Shown here: positions 1 through 7,786 of the stretch, one piece after another
Layout of the letters: each line of letters opens with the position of its first letter
Position numbering within the stretch: the first letter of the stretch is position 1
Assembly: GCF_009650605.1 (NCBI RefSeq)
Contig: NZ_WAJT01000005.1
Span: 40,024 to 88,816 of the forward strand
Direction of reading: 5' to 3'
Source: Labrenzia sp. CE80
GTDB taxonomy: Bacteria; Pseudomonadota; Alphaproteobacteria; Rhizobiales; Stappiaceae
DNA: 48,793 nucleotides
Translations under genes and position numbers: made by a program
The notes under the pieces: model-generated
The model's input: the letters and a program-made list of their open reading frames with translations, nothing else
Database searches by the model: none
Told to the model about the DNA's origin: nothing

Positions 1-188
1 CAAGCTGACAGCGCCGAACGGGGCTGCGATTGATAGGTTTGGCGTTTCTGTCGCGATCAACAGTGATGGAGTTGTCAGCATTGGGGGCAATCGTTCTGAC
101 GGCAATGTCGCCGACAGTGGTGCCGTCTACACCTTCGTTCCGGATGAAAACGGCGATTACGTCGGACCAGATGGAACAGTGTATACAG
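1..188 (+). repeat. Direct repeat copy A (terminal FG-GAP unit)
   Basis: Matches 1234-1421 at 185 of 188 bases by direct reading. The three differences (positions 124 and 127 and one in the GAT/GAC codon near 144) are synonymous, so the encoded 61 residues are identical. The copy is cut by the window edge. Confidence 0.95.
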
Positions 189-1816
189 GCGTGCCTGCAG
201 ATGGTTCAGCAATTGATCCGGTGAATGGGGGTGACCTCACTGCCACGCATTTGTTTGCGTCGGATGGTTCTGAGAGTGATTTTTTTGGTTATGCGTCAGC
301 GATGAACGATCTTGGTGTTGTTCTGGTTGGGGCGTATGGGGATGATGATGGCGGCACCAATGTTGGTTCTGCGTATCTTTACCGTCCGAACGGTAGCGGT
401 GGGTACGAGGAGCTAAAGCTTACTGCATCTGATGGTGCCGCCTCTGATTTGTTTGGCTTCTCGGTTGCGCTGAACAACTCAGGCGTTGCAGTTGTTAGTT
501 CTCACGGCAACGAAATTGTTGGAGCGGCGTATGTTTACCGCCCTGATGGCAGCGGTGGGCACTTTGAGACGAAGCTGGTGCCCTCTGGTATTGCCGTGGG
601 CGATGGTTTTGGCCGTCAGTTGTCGATCAATGAAACTGGAGTGATTGCGATCACAGCTAATGCTGATGATGCTGTGGGTTCGGTTTATGTCTACGAGCCC
701 GACGGATTTGGTGGCTATGATGAGGTCAAACTGACTGCTTCCGACGGTTCTGTTGGCGATAACTTCGGGATCTCGACAACGGTGGGCGACGGTGGGCAGG
801 TCGTTGTTGGGGCGTATCTTGATGACGATGATGGTTCGAGTTCGGGCTCGGTCTATGTATACACGCCTGATGGCTCGGGGGGATATACTGAGGCCAAGCT
901 GACAGCTTCTGATGCGTCTGCGGGGGATAGATTTGGGTTTGCAACTGACGTGAACACATCCGGTACGATTGCAGTCGGAGCGTATGGCGGCGACGACGGT
1001 AGTGTGGCCAACAGCGGTGCAGTCTATGTCTACACGCCTGATGGGTCCGGCGGGTATACGGAGACCAAGCTTGTTGCGCTGGATCAATTTGCAAATGACC
1101 AGTTTGGCTATGACGTCGTGATCAATGATGATGGTGTTATCGTCGTCGGTGCGTATGGCAACGATGATGCTGGTAGCGAGTCGGGCGCTGGCTACGTGTT
1201 TGTTCCGGACGGAACGGGTGGCTATACGGAGATCAAGCTGACAGCGCCGAACGGGGCTGCGATTGATAGGTTTGGCGTTTCTGTCGCGATCAACAGTGAT
1301 GGAGTTGTCAGCATTGGGGGCAATCGTTCTGACGGCAATGTCGCCGACAGTGGTGCGGTTTACACCTTCGTTCCGGACGAAAACGGCGATTACGTCGGAC
1401 CAGATGGAACAGTGTATACAGCTTCCGGAGCGGCTGAAGAGCAGGTCACCGGAACTGAAAATGGCGAAACGCTGACCGGTGGTGCGGCCGATGATGTCAT
1501 TCTCGCCGCTGGTGGCGATGACGTCATCACCGGCGGTTCGGGCAGCGACCATCTGACGGGCGGGTCTGGGGACGACCTGTTCCACTTCTCGTTTGGCGAT
1601 CTTGGTCACGATACGATCACGGACTTCGCCGCTGGTGCCGCGTCGGACGATGTGATCGAGTTCGAGAGCGGTGTTTTCTCAGATCTGGCGAGCGTTTTGG
1701 CGGCGGCTTCTGATGATGGCAGGGATACAACGATCACGATCGATGCCGAGACATCGGTTCTTATTCAAAACGTGGTTGTTTCCAGCCTCCATCAGGACGA
1801 CTTCCGATTTGTCTAG
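2..1816 (+). CDS. Secreted FG-GAP/RTX repeat protein, 5' truncated by window edge
   Basis: The frame is open from the first base, so only the C-terminal 604 residues are visible; any internal start (for example GTG at 179) is not the gene start. Residues 1-61 are the last unit of one FG-GAP array. Then come seven units of about 52-63 residues, each with a D-x-FG core, a GVVVVGAYGDDD-like acidic turn and a VYVYTPDGSGGYTE-like end, enough for one seven-bladed integrin-alpha-type propeller. Residues about 481-535 carry RTX-type calcium repeats (GGSGSDHLTGGSGDD) followed by a C-terminal segment ending FRFV, as in type I secretion substrates. The next two genes encode the matching exporter. Family knowledge: such proteins are surface or extracellular adhesin-like calcium-binding proteins. 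The ligand is unknown; an enzymatic N-terminus outside the window is possible. Confidence 0.88.
   Translation, partial: KLTAPNGAAIDRFGVSVAINSDGVVSIGGNRSDGNVADSGAVYTFVPDENGDYVGPDGTVYTGVPADGSAIDPVNGGDLTATHLFASDGSESDFFGYASAMNDLGVVLVGAYGDDDGGTNVGSAYLYRPNGSGGYEELKLTASDGAASDLFGFSVALNNSGVAVVSSHGNEIVGAAYVYRPDGSGGHFETKLVPSGIAVGDGFGRQLSINETGVIAITANADDAVGSVYVYEPDGFGGYDEVKLTASDGSVGDNFGISTTVGDGGQVVVGAYLDDDDGSSSGSVYVYTPDGSGGYTEAKLTASDASAGDRFGFATDVNTSGTIAVGAYGGDDGSVANSGAVYVYTPDGSGGYTETKLVALDQFANDQFGYDVVINDDGVIVVGAYGNDDAGSESGAGYVFVPDGTGGYTEIKLTAPNGAAIDRFGVSVAINSDGVVSIGGNRSDGNVADSGAVYTFVPDENGDYVGPDGTVYTASGAAEEQVTGTENGETLTGGAADDVILAAGGDDVITGGSGSDHLTGGSGDDLFHFSFGDLGHDTITDFAAGAASDDVIEFESGVFSDLASVLAAASDDGRDTTITIDAETSVLIQNVVVSSLHQDDFRFV
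1234..1421 (+). repeat. Direct repeat copy B (terminal FG-GAP unit)
   Basis: Second copy of the 188-bp unit, 1233 bp downstream of copy A. Copy A leads into a new propeller array; copy B leads into the RTX region. The spacing equals one full seven-unit array, which suggests duplication of a whole propeller or gene conversion of its last blade. Confidence 0.95.
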
Positions 1817-1878
1817 GGCAAGTGGGATTGTCGTGAAGACACGACACCAGCCGGCAAAAGTCCGCCCTATGTAAGGTC

Positions 1879-1916
1879 ACACCTGTGGCTCCCGACTGTT
1901 GGGGAGCCACAGGTGT
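1879..1916 (+). terminator. Strong intercistronic hairpin after RTX gene
   Basis: Perfect 15-bp inverted repeat (ACACCTGTGGCTCCC and its complement) with an 8-nt loop, 62 bp after the RTX stop codon and 80 bp before the exporter start. No T-run follows, so it may act as a partial terminator or a 3'-end stabiliser that lets the secreted protein be made in excess of the exporter. Confidence 0.7.
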
Positions 1917-1995
1917 AACGCGCACAGTCTGTGTGAACCGCGCTCCTTCCCGCCTTCAACGCCGCCTTTTCATTTTATCGAGTATCGAACAAAAC

Positions 1996-3717
1996 ATGCG
2001 TAGTTCTGAGACGCCGGATGAGACTGTTTCTGCCCTGGCCAGGTCTTTCCGCAATGTCCGCTTTGCCTTGATTGCGGTTGGTCTTGTCAGCTTTCTCATC
2101 AATCTCTTGATGCTGACCGGGCCGCTGTTCATGCTTCAGATCTATGACCGGGTGCTGGCAAGTGGATCGGTGCCGACGCTTGTGGTAATCGGCAGTCTGG
2201 CGATGGTTCTTTATGCTTTTTACGGCGTTCTGGAAGGGCTTCGAAGCCGTGTCCTGGCACGGTTGGCTCACCGGATCGACGCTGGTCTGTCTGCGACAAT
2301 CTTCCGGCTCTCAACGAGCCTACCGACCCGGCTTGGCCGCCGCTCCGCAACCATGCGCCCCGTGCAGGACCTCGATTCAATTCGCCAGTTTTTGTCCGGC
2401 GCCGGGCCCGCGGCGATTGCCGACCTGCCCTGGTTGCCGTTCTATATTGGTATCGTTTTTTTGTTCAATCCCGTCCTGGGTTTTGTTGCACTTGGCGGGG
2501 CTGTTGTTATCTCGGGCCTGATCGGCCTCAATGAGCTTATGTCGAAGGCGCCGGTTGCAGAAGCGACCCGGAAAGCAGGCGGCCGTGCCACCGAAGTCGA
2601 AACAGGCAAACGGAATTCTGAAGCCATCCAGGCAATGGGAATGCTCGGGGCGTTGACGGCGAGATGGGAGATGCTCAACGAAGGGTTCCGGGCAACCCAG
2701 CTAAGGGCCTCCGATAGGGGTGTATTTTTCTCAACGCTGATCAAAACCATCCGATTTGGCTTGCAATCGGCCGTATTGGCGGCGGGGGCGTGGCTCGCGA
2801 TCCAGCAGGAGATCACGCCCGGTGTCATGATTGCTGCGTCGATCATGACTTCCAGGGCGCTTGCCCCGATTGAACAGGCTGTGGCGCAATGGCGGAGCTT
2901 TGTCGCCTGTCGCCAAGCCTTGCATCGCTTGAAAGAGTGGCTTCCGTTGGCGGCAGAAGAGAAGCCTAAACTGGAATTGCCGCTGCCTCAGACGTCACTG
3001 TCCCTGCAGAAGGTAAGTTGTGGTCCCTTCGGCGAGCAAACGCCGTTCGTGACCAATGTTTCCTTCGATCTTGCCGCTGGAGATGGCCTTGGCGTCATCG
3101 GGCCCTCTGGCTCAGGCAAATCGACGCTGGCAAGAGCGCTTGTCGGGGCAGTGCCAATTCTCCGGGGTGTGGTTTCTTACGATGGAGCCGACATCAGGCA
3201 ATGGCCGATTGATCGACGTGGCGATTTCATCGGATACCTGCCGCAGGATCTGCAGCTTTTCGACGGTACCATCGCACAGAATATCGCGCGCTTTCGCGAC
3301 GACGCGAGTCCTGAGGCAATTACCGAAGCTGCCAGACTTGCAGATGTTCATGAGCTGATTGTCGGGCTTACAGAGGGTTACAATACCCTTATCGGACAAG
3401 CAGGCCTCAACCTTTCTGGCGGCCAGCGTCAGCGCCTTGCACTGGCTCGTGCGCTCTACGCCGACCCTTTCCTGATTGTGCTTGATGAGCCCAACTCCAA
3501 TCTGGACGCGGAAGGCGAAAATGCCTTGACCAATGCAATCATGGCGATGCGCGAGCGTGGTTCCGTTGTCGTTGTGATCGCGCATCGTCCCAGTGCGATC
3601 ACTGCCGCGAATAAGGTCCTTTGCATGAGGGATGGGCAGGCTGTTGCCTTCGGGCCCAAGGACGAAGTTCTCAAGAAAGTGGTTTCGCCGGTGGCCAGTG
3701 TTGGAGGCAGGGCATGA
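1996..3717 (+). CDS. Type I secretion ABC transporter/permease (PrtD family)
   Basis: Inner-membrane exporter that energises one-step secretion of RTX proteins. The protein is 573 residues, the usual PrtD-family length. An N-terminal membrane domain (about residues 20-300) has clear hydrophobic helices starting FALIAVGLVSFLINLLMLTG. The ATPase domain has Walker A GPSGSGKST near residue 369, the signature LSGGQRQR near 473 and Walker B IVLDEP near 497. The frame is open back to a GTG at 1885, but that start lies inside the hairpin and adds a non-conserved leader; ATG 1996 is preferred although its Shine-Dalgarno is weak. It overlaps the next gene by 4 bp (ATGA). Its cargo is most likely the upstream FG-GAP/RTX protein. 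No peptidase C39 domain is seen, as expected for RTX cargo. The TolC partner is not in the window. Confidence 0.92.
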   Translation: MRSSETPDETVSALARSFRNVRFALIAVGLVSFLINLLMLTGPLFMLQIYDRVLASGSVPTLVVIGSLAMVLYAFYGVLEGLRSRVLARLAHRIDAGLSATIFRLSTSLPTRLGRRSATMRPVQDLDSIRQFLSGAGPAAIADLPWLPFYIGIVFLFNPVLGFVALGGAVVISGLIGLNELMSKAPVAEATRKAGGRATEVETGKRNSEAIQAMGMLGALTARWEMLNEGFRATQLRASDRGVFFSTLIKTIRFGLQSAVLAAGAWLAIQQEITPGVMIAASIMTSRALAPIEQAVAQWRSFVACRQALHRLKEWLPLAAEEKPKLELPLPQTSLSLQKVSCGPFGEQTPFVTNVSFDLAAGDGLGVIGPSGSGKSTLARALVGAVPILRGVVSYDGADIRQWPIDRRGDFIGYLPQDLQLFDGTIAQNIARFRDDASPEAITEAARLADVHELIVGLTEGYNTLIGQAGLNLSGGQRQRLALARALYADPFLIVLDEPNSNLDAEGENALTNAIMAMRERGSVVVVIAHRPSAITAANKVLCMRDGQAVAFGPKDEVLKKVVSPVASVGGRA

Positions 3718-5018
3718 ACGCGAAGCCAGGGAGCGATGCCCATCTCAAGCGAACAGTCAGAGTGCATCTATTTGCAGTGCTTCTTATCAGCCTCACAGTT
3801 GTCGTCGGCCTCGGTGGGTGGTTGGCTGTGGCCCGCATATCGGGCGCTGTCGTGACCTCAGGGACCGTCGTGGTGGAAAGCAATATCAAGCAGGTTCAGC
3901 ACCAGGAAGGCGGGATCGTGCGCGAGATCAAGGTCCATGATGGTGACTTGGTGGAGGCCGGAGAACTGCTGCTTCGCCTTGATGACACGGTGACGCGCGC
4001 GAACCTTGCCGTGATAACCAAGCAGCTTGCGGAGCTCGAGGCTCAGGAGAAGCGGCTACTTGCCGAGCGTGACGGAGGAACTGCGATCGCATTTAACGGT
4101 CCAGATGGAACCCGCAGTCTGACTGAAGTTGAGATGGGTCAAAAACTCTTGTTTGAGGCCCGGCGCAACTCGCTGTCGGGGCAACGTCAGCAGCTCAGTG
4201 AGCAGATCACCCAGCTGGACAGGCAGATAGAGGGCCTTGCGGCGCAGCTGAACGCGAAAGCGCAAGAGATCGAGCTCATCGATCTTGAGCTTGTTGACCT
4301 GTATGCCCTCTTGGCGAAGCAGTTGGTTTCCAAAAGCCGCGTGACGTCACTGCGCCGCGAGAAAACCCGCTTGCGCGGTGAGCATGGCAGTCTGATTGCT
4401 CAAATTGCCCAAGCGCGGGAAGCAATCAGCGAAAGAGAGATCCAGACCCTCCAGATTGACGAGACCTTCCGCGCAGAGGTTCTCGAACAGCTACAAGAGG
4501 TTCGATCCGAATTGGCTCGTCTTGCCGAGCAACACATTGCTGCAGAAGATCAGTTGCAGCGTGTCGACTTGCGTGCACCGCAGACAGGCTACGTCCATCA
4601 GCTCGCTGTTCATACCATCGGTGGTGTGGTCGCTGCTGGCCAGCCGGTCATGCTGGTTGTCCCGCGCGAGGACAAGCTCATTGTCGAAGCCCAAGTCCGG
4701 CCGGTCGATATTGATCAGCTTGGACCGGGGCAGCAGGCCAGGGTCCGCTTTCCGAGTTTTGATCAGCGCACAACTCCGGAACTCAACGCCCATTTGCTGA
4801 CGATTTCGGCCGACCTTACTGAGGACGAACGCACAGGCCTTAGCTACTACACCGCAAGACTAGCGATTGATGAGGCTGAGCTCTCAAAGCTAAACGGGGC
4901 CGTCCTTGTTCCCGGCATGCCCGTTGAAGCTTTCATGACCACTCAAGTGCGGTCAGTTCTGTCCTACCTGATCAAACCCGTCGTCGATCAAATCACCCAC
5001 GCAATGCGAGAACGGTGA
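3714..5018 (+). CDS. Type I secretion membrane fusion protein (HlyD/PrtE family)
   Basis: Periplasmic adaptor joining the ABC exporter to an outer-membrane TolC channel. It has 434 residues. A single membrane anchor lies at about residues 16-38 (LFAVLLISLTVVVGLGGWLA), then a lipoyl-like hairpin (HQEGGIVREIKVHDGDLVEAG), a long alpha-helical coiled coil rich in Q, E and L (about residues 100-285), and a C-terminal beta-barrel with RAPQTGYVHQLAVHTIGGVV. ATG 3714 overlaps the exporter stop and is preceded by GGAGG at 3702-3706, which fixes the start. Length and domain order match PrtE/LapC-type proteins. Confidence 0.92.
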   Translation: MNAKPGSDAHLKRTVRVHLFAVLLISLTVVVGLGGWLAVARISGAVVTSGTVVVESNIKQVQHQEGGIVREIKVHDGDLVEAGELLLRLDDTVTRANLAVITKQLAELEAQEKRLLAERDGGTAIAFNGPDGTRSLTEVEMGQKLLFEARRNSLSGQRQQLSEQITQLDRQIEGLAAQLNAKAQEIELIDLELVDLYALLAKQLVSKSRVTSLRREKTRLRGEHGSLIAQIAQAREAISEREIQTLQIDETFRAEVLEQLQEVRSELARLAEQHIAAEDQLQRVDLRAPQTGYVHQLAVHTIGGVVAAGQPVMLVVPREDKLIVEAQVRPVDIDQLGPGQQARVRFPSFDQRTTPELNAHLLTISADLTEDERTGLSYYTARLAIDEAELSKLNGAVLVPGMPVEAFMTTQVRSVLSYLIKPVVDQITHAMRER

Positions 5019-5319
5019 CGCAGTCGGATCAGGCGCACATTCTCATAGCTGGAAAATGCTTTTCCCCAAGCCCGAAATGAACTCAGTTTGCCACTTTGCA
5101 ATGGTTCAATCGTTTGTTTGTTTAAATAGATAACAGACTAATCTCAAGATGCGGTGTCTTGCGGGAAACAGGTCAACGCCTGTCCAGACCTTTAATCAAA
5201 TCTCATGTGTCAGGTGAAACCCATTTTGATGTAGGGGGGCAGGAAAATTTCAAGAATTATCCAATATTTTAATTGGAGATTTGCCTTTGAAATGCAGATG
5301 AGAATTTGACCGGCGTGTT
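5019..5319. other. Convergent intergenic region
   Basis: Two 3' ends face each other here and no gene is supported. Weak hairpins are visible: GGAAAA/TTTTCC at 5051-5065, which could end the plus-strand operon, and TCCAAT/ATTGGA at 5260-5277, which could end the minus-strand one. Neither has a good T-run. The right half is markedly AT-rich. Confidence 0.4.
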
Positions 5320-7674
5320 TTAAATATTAATTAATTCATTATTTCGTGTTTCTTGAAGAAAATCGACAATTTCTTCAACTTCAACAACTGACTTTTTTTC
5401 AGGGTCGTAGTACCGGCTACTTTCGATATAGGAAAAATGAAACACATCTTCGAGCGCACGCTTGCGGGTTCTTCGCCCAGGAAGAGATATGTGATCCTCT
5501 GTCAAACCCCACCCGGCATAGAACGGCATGCCGAAACAATGGACACGCTTGCCTGCCATCAGTGCCTCAAATCCCATTCCTGAAGTTACAACATAAACAT
5601 CGTCAACAAGGTCAAAGAGTGCATAAGGATTGATATCAGTTCTTACTGGGAAAACGCGCCCGGTCTTCATAAAGTCGGCAAGTCGCTCGTCGCTATAGTA
5701 ACTGGATTTCCCAGCATTGATCGCATCAGGATGCTGCTTAACGATCACATCACTGTTTGGGTTCTCATCGAGCGCGGCTTTAAGTGCTAATATAAAGGAC
5801 TCTTCGCTTCCCATGCCGCTCTCGACAGACTGATCGCCAAAGCGCTGGTCAACCACCAAGACCTTGGAACTTTCCCCGCGGCCGACTGACAAACGAAAAT
5901 CGGGAGCGGCATTGTATTTCGAGACACGCGCAGACACGATCTTTTCAATCGCTTGACGTGCTCTTAGTGCCTCTTCCGTCGACAGGTCAGGGCCTTCTTG
6001 AAGGCGTCTTTCCAGGCGGGAAACCTTGGTCGCATCGTAATAAGCGGTCACGTCATCGAGAATGACTGACAGACCGGGTTCACCTGAAAGCCCAATATCA
6101 ACCGATCTCAGAAAACCGTCCTCAACTATGATTACGGGCCGTCCGAGCTGCCTTGCTTGCGCTCTAAGTCTCTGGCGCATTTCGTTGTCACGCACACCCC
6201 ATTGGAAGAACAGGTCCGCTGCGGCGAGCTTGGAGGCTTCAACATCTCGACTTGACTGTACATGACGAGCCATTAGCAGCGGTTTGATGTGACGCTGTAC
6301 AGTATTGAAGACCGTGCGCGTGCTGGGAATGGCGACGACGTCTAGCGGCTTCTTGTTGAAGAGCTTTTCTTTCGGCGACATTCCAATGTCGATCACACTT
6401 TGGTTTTGACCAATCGAACGCAAATATTCGGAAATCCGCTGCACCGCTGCGCCATCAAAGCTGCCAACGCCAAAAGCCAATGCAGCCCATGCCAGTCCAT
6501 CACTCTCAGGTAGTTGTTCACTGTGCAAAAATCGGTTCAAAAACGTTTCAAGTTCATGCTTGTTGCTGACTGACGGGATGCCCGCGCGTTGCCAAAAGGG
6601 TTCGAAATCGACGTACTTCATGGAAAACGATAGTCTCCCTGCAAGCATTCCCTCAAACAGCATTGTGCTATTGATCGATGTGACAATATCACTTTGAACA
6701 ATGGCCTCTTCAGCGCTCAAGACATACGCACTGGCGTCATCGACAGCGGCATACTCTGCGTTCTCGATCCTCTCGCGAATATCTTGCCCCAAAATATCAT
6801 CATTGGACGGAGGGAGACGCACGATCATTTGCAAGTCATGCTTCTCAGCGTAATCTAGCAGATCGGTTATCGCCTCACGTTGCGCCACGCGCGCCGTATC
6901 CACATCAAGTTGAGAATCAAGCGGCTGGGTGGCGAATAAGGCGATTTTTTTCTCCGGCACGAGACCAAAGATCCTGCAGAACTGTTCGCGTGCAAGATCT
7001 GGTGCGATGTTGTGATAAGCGTCGAATTTCGGAGCGCCAACGACTTTAAAGCGATGCGGGTCATATCCACGCTCGACCATAATTTCCTTTTGTAGATTCC
7101 CCCAGCCAAGAACAACGTCGCTCACAGGAACCGATGCGTTCGATTCCGAGCACCAATAGTATTTTTCACGATCTACAAAAACAGACTCGTGAGGGATCAA
7201 GATGGTAGGAATTTCCAGCTCTTGGCAAACCTGTGCGATTATTCGCATGGCCGGAGCCCAGTCGAAAGTGAATATGAAACCCTTGATTTCCTTGCGAAGC
7301 GGAATGAGGCGGCGAAGTATCATGCGTCGGTATTGGGCAGGGTTGGTGCGCGCGAAGCGAGCCACAGAACGCCGGGTATTGAGTTTCTCGATACCGAGAA
7401 AAGCATCGAACTCAGCCAACTCATATCCTTGTTGGCCCATCAAGGTACCAAGGAGTTTGTCACCATGCTCAGGGATCCAGGGGCAAAAAAGAAACAGCGG
7501 GACTTTGCTTTGAAGTTTGGAAGACAGCGCCGCGCCAGCAGTCGGGCGATACCAGCTCGGTATCGCAACTGGTTGAACCTGCTCCGAACGGAAGCCAACT
7601 CGAGCCAGTTCCAACAGATTTGCCGCGTCAAGAATTCTGTGACTGATCTTCTTCAGTTGCCTGCCGAGTTTCAT
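5320..7674 (-). CDS. KpsC-like capsule polysaccharide glycosyltransferase with extra N-terminal GT-like half
   Basis: 784 residues in two halves. The C-terminal half (about 470-784) carries the KpsC signature set: VEDGFLRSVDIG near residue 515, VVDQRFGDQS, KQHPD, SGMGFEALMAGKRVHCFG and MPFYAGWGLTED near 714. In KpsC these belong to the beta-Kdo transferase domains that build the lipid-linked Kdo primer of group 2 capsules. The N-terminal half (about 50-400) has a GT-B-like pattern (FTFDWAPAMRIIAQVCQELE, IPHESVFVDREKYYW, VVGAPKFDAY, FEGMLAGRLSFSMK) closer to glycerophosphotransferase/capsule-synthesis proteins. It is the last gene of the minus-strand glycan cluster, 112 bp after its neighbour. 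The exact sugar donor cannot be read from sequence. Start ATG 7674 lacks a clear Shine-Dalgarno. Confidence 0.8.
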   Translation of the reverse strand: MKLGRQLKKISHRILDAANLLELARVGFRSEQVQPVAIPSWYRPTAGAALSSKLQSKVPLFLFCPWIPEHGDKLLGTLMGQQGYELAEFDAFLGIEKLNTRRSVARFARTNPAQYRRMILRRLIPLRKEIKGFIFTFDWAPAMRIIAQVCQELEIPTILIPHESVFVDREKYYWCSESNASVPVSDVVLGWGNLQKEIMVERGYDPHRFKVVGAPKFDAYHNIAPDLAREQFCRIFGLVPEKKIALFATQPLDSQLDVDTARVAQREAITDLLDYAEKHDLQMIVRLPPSNDDILGQDIRERIENAEYAAVDDASAYVLSAEEAIVQSDIVTSINSTMLFEGMLAGRLSFSMKYVDFEPFWQRAGIPSVSNKHELETFLNRFLHSEQLPESDGLAWAALAFGVGSFDGAAVQRISEYLRSIGQNQSVIDIGMSPKEKLFNKKPLDVVAIPSTRTVFNTVQRHIKPLLMARHVQSSRDVEASKLAAADLFFQWGVRDNEMRQRLRAQARQLGRPVIIVEDGFLRSVDIGLSGEPGLSVILDDVTAYYDATKVSRLERRLQEGPDLSTEEALRARQAIEKIVSARVSKYNAAPDFRLSVGRGESSKVLVVDQRFGDQSVESGMGSEESFILALKAALDENPNSDVIVKQHPDAINAGKSSYYSDERLADFMKTGRVFPVRTDINPYALFDLVDDVYVVTSGMGFEALMAGKRVHCFGMPFYAGWGLTEDHISLPGRRTRKRALEDVFHFSYIESSRYYDPEKKSVVEVEEIVDFLQETRNNELINI

Positions 7675-7786
7675 TTACTAAGAGCCTTGCCTTGATGTCC
7701 TTGGCGCGTTTTCAAACGCTGATGTGACCTATTTCAATTTTATTGGAAGGACAAGTCGACAGCCGAATACCGGTTGCCTGCTCAAT

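Noticed and set aside
479..1609. Long open frame (376 codons) antisense to the FG-GAP/RTX gene
   Set aside because: It mirrors the repetitive Asp/Gly-rich codons of the real gene, has no ribosome site or recognisable family, and the sense frame has clear repeats.
1885..1995. Upstream extension of the ABC exporter from GTG 1885
   Set aside because: It starts inside a perfect hairpin and adds a leader not expected in PrtD proteins.
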